The notes under the pieces are model-generated. The model was not told the origin of the DNA and made no database searches. It worked only from the letters and a program-made list of their open reading frames with translations. Positions 8,701 through 23,245 of a DNA stretch of 64,000 nucleotides are shown piece by piece. Source of the DNA: Acidobacteriota bacterium (GTDB lineage: Bacteria > Acidobacteriota > Thermoanaerobaculia > Multivoradales > J023); assembly GCA_029263315.1 (NCBI GenBank), contig JAJCXR010000023.1:62001-126000 (forward strand). The letters are read 5' to 3'. The number at the start of each line of letters is the position of its first letter. Position 1 is the stretch's first letter. The translations under genes were made by a program, and so were the position numbers.

Positions 8701-9335
8701 GAGGCCGTGCCGGCGTCCGCCGTTTGCTGGAACGGGGCACCTCGAGTCTCGAAGACCTCAAAGCCTCGGCAGCCGCTTTCAACGCGCTGGGAGATCTGGC
8801 CGAGGCCGATAATGTGCGCACCGATCTCTGTGCCTGGCAGGTGTACGAAGGCCAGGCTGACGAAGCGGAAGCGGCCCTCCTCGAGATGGAGTCGCGGCAC
8901 CCCCTCTCCGCCGAGACTCAAGTCGCACTGAACGTCCATCAAGGCCTGGCCGCCGTCTGGGCGGCTCAAGAGCGCTACGGGAGGGCCCAGGCAAAGCTCG
9001 ATGAGCTGTTGCGGCTGGATCTGGAAGCATTCCCCGACAACCACTCCCAAATCCTTCGCTCAGCGGCCTGTGTGCAGGCGGCCACGGGGGATCTGCCGGG
9101 GGCGGAAGCGCGCTTACGAAGGTTGACCAGCGAAGCCCGTGAGGCCGGCCTGAAGCGCAAAGAGCTCTCGATCCGCCTCGATCTCGGGGCGATTCTGCGC
9201 CGAGCCGGACGTGAAGACCAAGGTCGGGCCGAGCTGCGTGCCGTCGCCGACCAGGCGGACCGACTGGGTTTTCCCCTCATCACACTGCGCAGCGATCGCG
9301 CCTTGGAGACGGCGACGCTGGGCCCCGTCTGGTGA
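5751..9335 (+). CDS. Membrane Ser/Thr protein kinase with long TPR-like C-terminus
   Basis: A 1194-residue protein. Residues ~83-360 are a Hanks-type kinase: glycine loop LSQGGMGSVY near 88-97, VAIKV lysine near 112, HRDLK near 203 and DFGIAK near 224. The first glycine of the loop is replaced by Ser, and the usual Pro after HRDLK is Ala. A membrane helix follows at about 388-408 (FLWAAVTVGILWGF). The region beyond it starts with LELENRTGD-like sequence resembling the FlgO/TolB-like domain used in such kinases, and then 700 residues of helical repeats typical of TPR solenoids. The start overlaps the sigma-factor gene, so both are translated together. Likely role: sensing through the extracytoplasmic solenoid and controlling the sigma factor by phosphorylation. 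That partnership is inferred from the overlap. Confidence 0.9.
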   Translation: MHEQRWHEINRIFEALVELPEAQHGELLKRECGEDDALAGAVLALLESDRRAEAFLLESPPMPRSEDGGRATFGPGSRLGAYRLTGALSQGGMGSVYLAQRDDGQFTRQVAIKVVRGELESPTLLQRFWVERQILADLEHPNIARLYEGGTTDDGRPYLVMEYVEGLPIDAYCQRQALETRQLLELFATVCQVVQFAHGHRLVHRDLKAANILVTDNGTVKLLDFGIAKPLHGARWQDQARTTGDGVRPMTLAYASPEQVRGEAITPASDIYSLGVLLYRLLTGSSPYGEMSSTAELEKAICESDPLLASRNVAEDLDTAEQRARHLQGDLDLILAIALRKQPERRYRSAADLADDLRRHLRDEPVQARPDSVLYRLLNGWRRTRHRFLWAAVTVGILWGFTGLSHLLTPPGPPPVVSQQTGRLALTLPELENRTGDPELDWLATAVPERLGANLSAGGGLRIVSPFESVLLQGDLELTGSYALEPAKDGAPRVRFDFELRQVQGDASLGQLSVDGPLDQPLESTERSGREIRRVLGLASPTPQEVRLALSGLPQDAAAARLYTRGLVHLRRLDLPMARQLLEQAFERAPESPAVATALSRLWHELGYAQRAQRAAERALEGVEGLPRELQLVTEARLFETQYQWEKAEEHYASLRTFFPDNPEHGLRQAVAATEAGRHERALEVLATLRGEVANPELEALVDFEEARTEAARGHFSAALSRAREAIQGSRDIGSDRLEIRARLLEIQALDALGNHDDATKASFEAGQWARRNDDPRSLAGIVLARTTALTSNLPTELPVTFEEALAIYRALGDRQGEAEILLLQIHRKLQSSELQGDAEADIQLALSIAQETHNLSIEAGVWNQAGTLQFERGEVESAGEAFRRAVRCARSSGDLGRLIRGLQNLAVSLHVVQKLDQARLLYQEAVVLGRDFGSRHDFGYMLVNYAWLMLDLGHLEEAESIFTEALDIGRSTQTLSLQASSYRGRAGVRRLLERGTSSLEDLKASAAAFNALGDLAEADNVRTDLCAWQVYEGQADEAEAALLEMESRHPLSAETQVALNVHQGLAAVWAAQERYGRAQAKLDELLRLDLEAFPDNHSQILRSAACVQAATGDLPGAEARLRRLTSEAREAGLKRKELSIRLDLGAILRRAGREDQGRAELRAVADQADRLGFPLITLRSDRALETATLGPVW

Positions 9336-9366
9336 GTCCTGTTGGGTCGGATCTAGCGGACAGGAA

Positions 9367-9392
9367 AAGGCCCCGCCATGGAGCGGGGCCTT
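9367..9392 (+). terminator. Hairpin terminator between convergent genes
   Basis: A perfect 10-bp stem (AAGGCCCCGC paired with GCGGGGCCTT) with a 6-base loop lies 32 bases after the kinase stop. The T-run after it is weak (TTGCTGTT). Being symmetric, it may also stop transcription coming from the minus-strand gene at 9452. Confidence 0.7.
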
Positions 9393-9451
9393 GCTGTTGG
9401 GATGGTCTAGGCGCCCCCGGGTGCGTCGCAACGACGGGGCGGGGGATGCGA

Positions 9452-9832
9452 TCAGTTGCTTTGCCGGGAACCGTCCTTCTCGACGTCGGAGGGAGCCTCT
9501 TCGGCGGCCTCGAGATGGGTGGCGAGCTCGCCGTTCGACTTCAGCCAGAACGGGATCTTGAGGCCCAGCATGTTGTCGCCATCATTCTGGTTCACTAGCC
9601 CCAGGGGACTATTACCGGTTGGACCACAGGGCCAGGGGTCACCGCACTGGATGAAGCAGTTGTCGTAGGCCTCGGCACACTCGTCGAGGGTGCCCCCCAA
9701 GTCGAGGCATCGCTGCTCAATCCGGCTGCAGAGGACATCGCACCGACAGGTGGGATTGGCCATGGCGGCGGAGGTGGCCCCTAGGCCGAGGATGAGAACG
9801 AGGGCGGCAAGAACAGAGTAGCGATAGGACAT
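9452..9832 (-). CDS. Small secreted Cys-rich protein
   Basis: A 126-residue protein with a clear signal peptide (SVLAALVLILGLGATSAAMA, cleaved near residue 26). Eight cysteines follow with spacing CxC-x3-C-x6-C-x9-C-x6-C-x3-C-x5-C. The inner part is mirror-symmetric (Cx3Cx6C...Cx6Cx3C), the arrangement expected of a disulfide-stapled helical hairpin. The C-terminal 60 residues are acidic and low in cysteine. The start at 9832 is fixed by AGGAGGG seven bases upstream; the frame extends further without support. No family recognised. The gene stands alone and converges on the kinase operon. Confidence 0.72.
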   Translation of the reverse strand: MSYRYSVLAALVLILGLGATSAAMANPTCRCDVLCSRIEQRCLDLGGTLDECAEAYDNCFIQCGDPWPCGPTGNSPLGLVNQNDGDNMLGLKIPFWLKSNGELATHLEAAEEAPSDVEKDGSRQSN

Positions 9833-10091
9833 GGAATGTCCCTCCTGAGTTGGACATCGAGCGGAATTGCTCGGTATCGAGTCACCTGATCGCCGCCCGT
9901 CGATGTACCTTCTCGGTGTGGGGCCGCACCCCATGTCGTCCGTCGGCGGCGATCTATTAGGTACTGCGACGTTCCCAGGAAAAAGCGTCCAGCCGACTCG
10001 AATTTTTCTGTGGGCAAGCCCCTAGCCATGCTCCCTACCCACCAGGCCGTTGTACGGCGGCAGAAACCGCGAGGAGGAATTCAGATCGGTC

Positions 10092-17114
<7,023 letters not shown>

Positions 17115-17118
<4 letters not shown>

Positions 17119-17675
17119 GCTTCAGCACCTGAGCCGGCGAGCCGTCGGACGCCCTGGACGAAGTGGCCAAAGCTCGTCGAGCGTTGATTCTCGACGTCGA
17201 GCAAGGGCCCCAAACGCCGCGCGCCATCGATCTTGCGGAAGGCAGGGACCAACGACGCAAGCTCTCGACTGGGTGAGCCGAGCTGATCGGGCTGTCGAAA
17301 CTTCTTTTTCTCCTGCTGCTTGGCCAAGTGGGTTCCATAGGCCGAATCGACCGCCGCCAAGTCTGCGAGATACCATGCCTCGAGCTCTCGGCAGGCGATG
17401 CGAATCAGTATTCCTTGCCGTCCGGTCCCAGTGCAGAGAGCCTGCAAGCGCGCTTTGACATCCAAACAGTCGGCGCTGTCCTGATCTCGAACGACGACAA
17501 ACTTGGCCGCGGGATCGCGCCAAGCTTTGAGCTTGCGCGGAAGAGATGTTTCAAGATCGGACTTTCCTTCGTGGGGAATCAAAACAAACGGCGTATTGGC
17601 CGGCAAGATACGCGGCAGAAAGCCGTCGAGAAAGACCTTCATGGAGGGCTCCTCGAGCAGAAAAACCCATTTCAC
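17115..17675 (-). CDS. DUF4276 family protein, TOPRIM-like, embedded in BREX operon
   Basis: A 186-residue protein with the features I associate with DUF4276: HEGKSDLETSLPRKL near 35-49, VVVRDQDSADC near 61-70 and RIACRELEAWYLAD near 92-105. An early glutamate (LLEEPS, residues 8-9) and the DxD at 64-66 sit where the acidic residues of a TOPRIM nuclease fold would be. It starts at a GTG overlapping the AAA ATPase stop (GTGA) and its stop overlaps the pglZ TTG. OLD nucleases and the PARIS system combine an ABC-type ATPase with a TOPRIM protein; this pair would be a split version. Nuclease activity is inferred, not shown. The longer frame to 17708 lacks support. Confidence 0.82.
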
Positions 17676-18844
17676 AGGCCGGCGCCTCCCAGCAACCCCT
17701 GCTTCCACAGGGCGCCCAAGGAATCCCCCGCCTCCACCAGCGCGCAGACTTGCGCATCCTCCTTCGCCCGCACCACGGTGGTGTAGCCGTCGCGCTTCTC
17801 CAGCCAGTAGACCTCCCCGACTTCGGCGGCGTTCAACAGATCGGGAGAGTGGGTGCTGGCCATCACTTGACCGCCCCGTCGTGCGTAATCGCGAAACTCT
17901 TCGACCAGCTCTCCCAGCAAGGTTGGGTAGAGCTGATTTTCAGGCTCCTCGATGCACAACAGGGGATGCGGCGACGGGTCGTGCAACAGGATCAGATAGG
18001 CGAACATCTTGATGGTGCCGTCCGACACGTATCGGGCGATGAATGGGTCGCGGAACGATCCGTCTTGAAAGCGCAGCACCAGACGCCCATCGACGGTCTC
18101 GGTGGCTTCGACTTTGGTGACGCCGGGAACCCGTTGTTTCATCTTGTCCAAGATCTCGGCGAAAAGCTTGGGGTGGCGAGCAAAAAGGTATTGCGTCACC
18201 AGGGGTAGGTTGTCTCCCTCTGGTGAAAGATGCTCGGCATAGCCAGCCTCTTGGCTTGGACGAGCCGCTTGAATGTGGAAATCGGAGAGATGCCAGCGCT
18301 CGATCAGACGACGGAAGCTGCTGACGACGCGAAACCGCTCGAATTGGCCCAGTCCCTTGATGGCGAGAATCTCAGGGGAATCGAGTTTCTGGGGCTCCCG
18401 CTGCATCTCGGCATTGGGTGTGCCGTAGTCGACTTCGTTGGTGACCGCGGTCCCCTCACCATAGTTGAAGTCGAGGAAATGCCACGGCTTGCCGCTCTGC
18501 CCTCGGCGATAGCGCAGGACCTCCTGAGCGACCACCGCTCGGCCGTCTTGCTCTTCGACCTTGAGCAGATAGGTGACCAGGGGCCCTTGATCCTCACGAA
18601 ATTTGACCTCGAAGGTGATCGGGCCGGAGGCGCCGCGGCTGCGTACTTCCTTGAACCCACCACGGCGAGTGACGGCGACGTGCACATTGTCCTGCAAAGA
18701 GTCGCGGAGAAAACCGAAGACATCAAACAAGGTCGACTTGCCCGTGCCATTGGCGCCGACGAAGAGGGCAAGGGCGGGGATATCTTCGATCTGGACATCT
18801 TTGAAGACTCGAAAGTTCTGAATCTTCAGGCGCTCAATCTTCAC
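17672..18844 (-). CDS. AAA/ABC-type ATPase (AAA_21-like) embedded in BREX operon
   Basis: A 390-residue SMC/OLD-like ATPase. It opens with KIERLKIQNFRVFKDV, Walker A FVGANGTGKST at 29-38, Walker B in LLCIEEPENQLYP and the switch His in ASTHSPDLLN. It starts at a GTG overlapping the pglX stop (GTGA), and its own stop overlaps the DUF4276 start. Such ATPases pair with effector nucleases in OLD-like defence modules. It is not one of the named core genes of type 6 BREX that I know. It could act as a back-up effector that senses phage anti-BREX proteins, as PARIS does for anti-restriction proteins; that role is inference. Confidence 0.88.
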   Translation of the reverse strand: MKIERLKIQNFRVFKDVQIEDIPALALFVGANGTGKSTLFDVFGFLRDSLQDNVHVAVTRRGGFKEVRSRGASGPITFEVKFREDQGPLVTYLLKVEEQDGRAVVAQEVLRYRRGQSGKPWHFLDFNYGEGTAVTNEVDYGTPNAEMQREPQKLDSPEILAIKGLGQFERFRVVSSFRRLIERWHLSDFHIQAARPSQEAGYAEHLSPEGDNLPLVTQYLFARHPKLFAEILDKMKQRVPGVTKVEATETVDGRLVLRFQDGSFRDPFIARYVSDGTIKMFAYLILLHDPSPHPLLCIEEPENQLYPTLLGELVEEFRDYARRGGQVMASTHSPDLLNAAEVGEVYWLEKRDGYTTVVRAKEDAQVCALVEAGDSLGALWKQGLLGGAGL

Positions 18845-21800
18845 GTCATCTCCTTCTTGCTGCTGCTGACGTCGCGTTGGCCGACGGCGGCCTGCGCCTC
18901 ATCCTGCCACAGATGCAAGAGGTTGGCGGCGGGTTCGAAGTCCTTCAGAAGGGCCTGTCTGGCGTGGAGGGCTTGCGGGTGTTGGGCGACGTAGGCCGCA
19001 CGGGCCTCCGGCTCATCGGGGGCCCGTAGACAAAACTCAGCCTTCTGCTTCTCCGAGAGGCGCAGCTCCATCTCCCAGACTTCCCTGGGCAGCGCGGACC
19101 ACAGCCCCGGTTCGAGGATCGCCAGCTCGGCGACGGTTTGTTTGGAGTCGCCGCGGCCCATGCGACGCAGGGCCTCTTTCTCGACGGCGGCCAACGCCTC
19201 GTGGGGATGGTCGCGCAACCAGGCTTGGCGGTGGGGGCCGTCGCCGGCATCTCCGAGGTCGCGACCGGCGGGACGGTAGGGGGCCTCTTCGATGCGGAAG
19301 TCGGGGCCGATTTCGTCTTGCAGGCGGAGCTCCCAGGCCCAGGCGCGCTGCGGGTGGTAGCGCCAGAAGCAGCCGTGGGCGACGCCCAAGGACGGATCCT
19401 TCTGGCATTTGGCGTCGACCCGGGTCGGCCAGTAGCCCATGGCGAGGTGGGACCAATCGTAGTCTTTGTTGCCCTTGGGGCTGGCGACGGCGAGCTGCTT
19501 CCACCACTTTTTGGGGTCTTTCCACTGCGGTTCAAGCAGCGCCCACAGGGCGGCGGAGTTGATCATCACACCGTCGTCGAGGTCGGGCAGGTAGCGGGCG
19601 TCGATCTCGCGGGCGGGGCATTTGGCGTCGGTGGGCAGGGGCCCGCGGTCGGCACATTGTTCGACGTCGGCGACGAAGGCGGCCAGCTCGTCGCGGGCCT
19701 TTTTGACCTTGGCGAATTGTTGCTCCGCTTCCCTGGCGGCTTTTTTGTCTGCCCCGTCGCGGGCACCCCGCAGGTCGAGGAGACGACCTTCAAAACGGGT
19801 CAGGGCCGGTTGCAGATGATCCGCCAGCAGGAGGCGCAAGGTCTGACCGTCGAAACGGTGGATGTTGACCCAGGCGACGAAGCTGCGGTTGGCGGACGAC
19901 AGGGGCCAGTGGATGGGGCGGTTGTCGTACATGCCCTTGTGCACGTCTTTGAAGAAGTCGAGGGCCAGCCACTCGCGTAAGCTCTGGCGCTGGGTGCCGA
20001 TCAGCAGGCCATAGGTTTCCCATGCCGCATGCAGCGGTCGGGTGGCGGCATGGTCGAGGCTGTCTCCCGTTTCGTTGGCGTCGAGGGTGAGATTCAGAAA
20101 GAGCAGACCGGCGGGTAGGGCATGGCTCAAGTCGTCCTTCGTTGGGTCGAGGACCCCTTCGCCGTGGGGGCCGAAACGGCCGAGGGCGACGCCCAGGGCG
20201 AAGCTCAGGTGGTCGGTGGGGGGTTCCGGGTCGAGCTCGGGTTCGTAGGGGGGCAGGGGCTCGCCTTCGGGACGGTCGACGGCGGTTTGGGCCCATGCTT
20301 GGGCGTGACGCCAGGGGGAGGGGCCGGGTTGTTTGAATTCTACGGAGGGTTCGCGGTGGGATTCATGTTTAGTGAACGCACGATCAATCAAGACACCGAT
20401 CTCGCTGGCATTGGCGATAGGAAATAGGGGGAGACGATTGACGTCGCCGACCTGAAAATTAACAGTGGGGTTCAGAGCCGCCAGAGTCTGCCGCGCACGC
20501 GTTGAATTCATGGCGCAGACAGTACTCGCGAGATCTTCGGGGAAGACCGAAGAGCCCGCATCACCAAAAATACTCGGATATCGATGAACGCGAGCGCTGA
20601 ACGTGGAACCGATCATCGAAAAGGCGATGCCGCAATCGAAATATGAGTGCCTATTAGGTGTCCCGTTGCCACCTCCCTTCGACCCGAAGGCGTCATACAC
20701 CGTCTGCTTCTCAAGCCCCTGCAATCTCCATTTGACAAGGTACTCAAGAGGTTCAAACCACTGGGTGCCAACCGCTCCCTTAATATACGGAACCCATTTA
20801 TTTTCTATTGATGGCTCCACCCCGAAGACCGTGGGAATCAAGCTTGACGACAGCTCCCAAGGCCGCCGCAGAAATCTCACGTTGTTCGCGGTCGCCAGCC
20901 CTTGTCGAGCTGGCGCAATCTTGCTGAGAGGCTCCCTACTCAGAAAGAGGTCCAGCAGCTCTTTGTCCCACCAGTACACCACCGGCCACTCCGGCACGAC
21001 CTTCAACGCCACCGAATCGAACTCATAGCGTGCAACCTGGCAAAGCGTCGCAGCGCGTTTCCGTTGAGTTTCTCCAACCTGTGTGACCGTCGTATCACCG
21101 AACGCCTTGAGAGCAATTGACCTCCCGCTGCCCTGAGCTTTCCCAAAAACAGTTGTCACTACAGACACCACGACCTGTGCAGCAGAGATCTCTTCAAATG
21201 CACCTGAGGACAGATCATGCATCGCCCGCAGATCAAAGTGCTTCAGCAGATGCTTCCGCAACCCCGCAAACTGCTTGATAAACATCCAATTCCGCATCGT
21301 CAACATCGCCGACACGCCACCCTCGCGCACCAGCTCCAGCCCCCGCAGCAAAAACGCCGCGTAGAGGTCCACCTTGCCGAGCTTGTAGTGCTGGGTGACG
21401 TACTCCGACGCAGCCATCTTCGACGTCCCTTGATACGGCGGATTCGCTACCACCAAATCGTAGGTCCCTTCCCGCACCAACCGCGCAAAACGCACCCCCG
21501 CCGCCAACTGCGCCCCCCGCAGCCGCAACCCCAAATCGTCGCCCTGGCTATGACGGCTCAAAAAGCTCTCCAACCGGTCGAGCAAGGTCGCCTTGGCCTG
21601 CTCACGGTCCATGGGCTGCCGTGGCGTCTCGGCGAAGCCGTCGAAGAGATCCCCCTGCGCCGGTGGACGCCGCCCGAGCTCGCTTTCGTGCTGCTCCAGG
21701 GCCTCCTCCACCGCCCGATCGATCTTGAGCAGGCTGCCCAGGTGGTCGGCCCCCCGCAACGCCTGCACGATGGTGTCGGTCAGCTCGCCGGGGATGCCGG

Positions 21801-23157
21801 TCTCCCGCTCCACCTGCCGACGCAGCTCGTCCAGGGCCGGGTCGTTGTCCGGCAGGCTCGACAACCGCAGATTCGACGCCACCAGGTTGAGACGTTCGGG
21901 ATGGGCCCCCGGCGCCAACTGCTGGGCCTTCAACCACAGGGCGGCGGCGGCCATCTGCACGGCGCGGGGGTCGAGATCGATGCCGTGCAGGTTGTGCGAC
22001 AGGATCCGTTCGACGATCTTGGCGTCACTCCAACGGGGCTGCCCCGCTTCCCCTCGGTGCCGCGCCTCCTCACGGTAGAGGGCCAACAACAGGTCCATGG
22101 CCACCACCAGGAAATGCCCCGAGCCCACCGCCGGATCGAGGATCTTGAGATGCCGCACGCTCTCGGGGGCCTGCGCGATGGCGTCCTCCGGCATCGGTTG
22201 CGGCACATAGTAGGCCCAGCGGCGCTCCGCCTCGCCGTCGAGGGGCATGAGCTCGGTCAGTGACACTTCCCCGGCCTCACGGCGGGCCCGCCATTCCGTC
22301 CGCCGCTGCTCCAGGCGATGCAACGTGCCGTCGGCCTCCACCTCCGCCGTCCAGCCGTGTTTGCGGCAGGTGGCCAACCACATGGGGCCGAGGCTGTTTT
22401 GCAGCAGCCAGTCCACCATGTAGCGCTCGGTGAACATCTGCGTCTTGCTGGCGATCTCGTGGGGTGCAACTTTGCCGCCGTCGTTGAGCTTGGCGTCGAG
22501 GGCTTCCCGCTCTGGGTCGTTCCAGTATTGGTAGACCCAACCCAAGGTCATGTCGTCGCTCCAACAGCTCTCCAGCTCCGACTTGTCGAAGGCCGCCACC
22601 ACGTAGCGCAGGGTGGCGGCCGGTATGGGGATCAGCTCGGCGATGCCGGCGGGTCCGTAGAGCCCCGGCAGGTCGATGGCCAGCTCCTCGAAAACCAGCC
22701 GCAGCAGGAAGGCGTAGCCCTCGGTATCGTCCCCCTGTACCAGGGCCGGTGCCAGCTGACGGAAATCCTTGTAGGTCGCATTCTCCCAACCGGAGGTCAC
22801 CACCGGCAGCTGGCGCAAGGCCACCCCGTCGGCGTCTTTGGCTTCCATCAAACGCAGCAAGAGCAGACGATTGAGCAGGGTGTAGGCCGCCTGCTGCTCC
22901 GCTTCGAGGCGGTAGTCCTCAGCTGTGCGCCGGGCCTTCCCTTTGCCTTGGCCATCTTGGGCCCGCACCTGCTCCCGCATCCACGACTCGAAACGTCGTC
23001 GCCGGGTGCGCTTCACTGCGTCGAGCCCCGCATCGCGGGCCCGAATCGCCAAGCGGTAGGTCGACTCGGTGGCCCCGTGCAGATCTTCCAACAAACGGGC
23101 CCGCATCGCCCGAATGGTCGACGATAGGGCGCGCTTGGCCTCGGAGGTCATGGTCAT
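18841..23157 (-). CDS. pglX: BREX adenine-specific DNA methyltransferase PglX
   Basis: A 1438-residue protein. The methyltransferase core has the SAM site LDPAVGSGHFLVVAMDLL near 339-356 and the catalytic motif in VVANPPYQGTS near 571. Long helical N- and C-terminal arms follow the PglX pattern. PglX methylates a non-palindromic host site so that BREX spares self DNA. The middle part (residues ~620-930), where target recognition is expected, has much lower GC than the rest of the gene. Starts at 23157 or two codons later. It is preceded by a 79-base gap that holds a tandem repeat rather than the overlap seen at most other junctions of this operon. Confidence 0.94.
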   Translation of the reverse strand: MTMTSEAKRALSSTIRAMRARLLEDLHGATESTYRLAIRARDAGLDAVKRTRRRRFESWMREQVRAQDGQGKGKARRTAEDYRLEAEQQAAYTLLNRLLLLRLMEAKDADGVALRQLPVVTSGWENATYKDFRQLAPALVQGDDTEGYAFLLRLVFEELAIDLPGLYGPAGIAELIPIPAATLRYVVAAFDKSELESCWSDDMTLGWVYQYWNDPEREALDAKLNDGGKVAPHEIASKTQMFTERYMVDWLLQNSLGPMWLATCRKHGWTAEVEADGTLHRLEQRRTEWRARREAGEVSLTELMPLDGEAERRWAYYVPQPMPEDAIAQAPESVRHLKILDPAVGSGHFLVVAMDLLLALYREEARHRGEAGQPRWSDAKIVERILSHNLHGIDLDPRAVQMAAAALWLKAQQLAPGAHPERLNLVASNLRLSSLPDNDPALDELRRQVERETGIPGELTDTIVQALRGADHLGSLLKIDRAVEEALEQHESELGRRPPAQGDLFDGFAETPRQPMDREQAKATLLDRLESFLSRHSQGDDLGLRLRGAQLAAGVRFARLVREGTYDLVVANPPYQGTSKMAASEYVTQHYKLGKVDLYAAFLLRGLELVREGGVSAMLTMRNWMFIKQFAGLRKHLLKHFDLRAMHDLSSGAFEEISAAQVVVSVVTTVFGKAQGSGRSIALKAFGDTTVTQVGETQRKRAATLCQVARYEFDSVALKVVPEWPVVYWWDKELLDLFLSREPLSKIAPARQGLATANNVRFLRRPWELSSSLIPTVFGVEPSIENKWVPYIKGAVGTQWFEPLEYLVKWRLQGLEKQTVYDAFGSKGGGNGTPNRHSYFDCGIAFSMIGSTFSARVHRYPSIFGDAGSSVFPEDLASTVCAMNSTRARQTLAALNPTVNFQVGDVNRLPLFPIANASEIGVLIDRAFTKHESHREPSVEFKQPGPSPWRHAQAWAQTAVDRPEGEPLPPYEPELDPEPPTDHLSFALGVALGRFGPHGEGVLDPTKDDLSHALPAGLLFLNLTLDANETGDSLDHAATRPLHAAWETYGLLIGTQRQSLREWLALDFFKDVHKGMYDNRPIHWPLSSANRSFVAWVNIHRFDGQTLRLLLADHLQPALTRFEGRLLDLRGARDGADKKAAREAEQQFAKVKKARDELAAFVADVEQCADRGPLPTDAKCPAREIDARYLPDLDDGVMINSAALWALLEPQWKDPKKWWKQLAVASPKGNKDYDWSHLAMGYWPTRVDAKCQKDPSLGVAHGCFWRYHPQRAWAWELRLQDEIGPDFRIEEAPYRPAGRDLGDAGDGPHRQAWLRDHPHEALAAVEKEALRRMGRGDSKQTVAELAILEPGLWSALPREVWEMELRLSEKQKAEFCLRAPDEPEARAAYVAQHPQALHARQALLKDFEPAANLLHLWQDEAQAAVGQRDVSSSKKEMT
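20360..21290 (-). other. Low-GC segment inside pglX (probable target-recognition region)
   Basis: Counted on printed 60-base lines, this stretch gives 32, 28 and 34 G+C of 60 (lines 20401, 20761, 21121). The flanking parts of the same gene give 42 and 44 of 60 (lines 19621, 21661). Codon use is correspondingly looser. The borders are approximate. This is the pattern expected if the specificity region was exchanged by recombination while the methyltransferase core stayed in place. Confidence 0.6.
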
Positions 23158-23205
23158 GATGGAAAACCTTTACAAAGCACGACAGGTCCGATCGCAGCAG
23201 CACCG

Positions 23206-23245
23206 CTCACAGTAGCGCCACTCACAGTAGCGCCACTCACAGTAG
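23206..23245. repeat. 15-bp tandem repeat across the brxC stop codon
   Basis: The unit CTCACAGTAGCGCCA occurs twice exactly (23206-23220, 23221-23235) and then for ten bases more. On the coding (minus) strand each unit contains CTACTGTGA, and the brxC stop TGA is the one in the first unit read. The array lies in the 79-base brxC-pglX gap. Confidence 0.95.

Noticed and set aside
18841-23157. pglX read as a type I or type IIG restriction-modification methyltransferase
   Set aside because: Its length, motif layout and the flanking brxC, pglZ, brxA, brxB and brxD genes identify it as the BREX methyltransferase.
23206-23245. Short direct repeats that might be read as a CRISPR array
   Set aside because: The units are 15 bases with no spacers between them and there are no cas genes; this is a tandem repeat.
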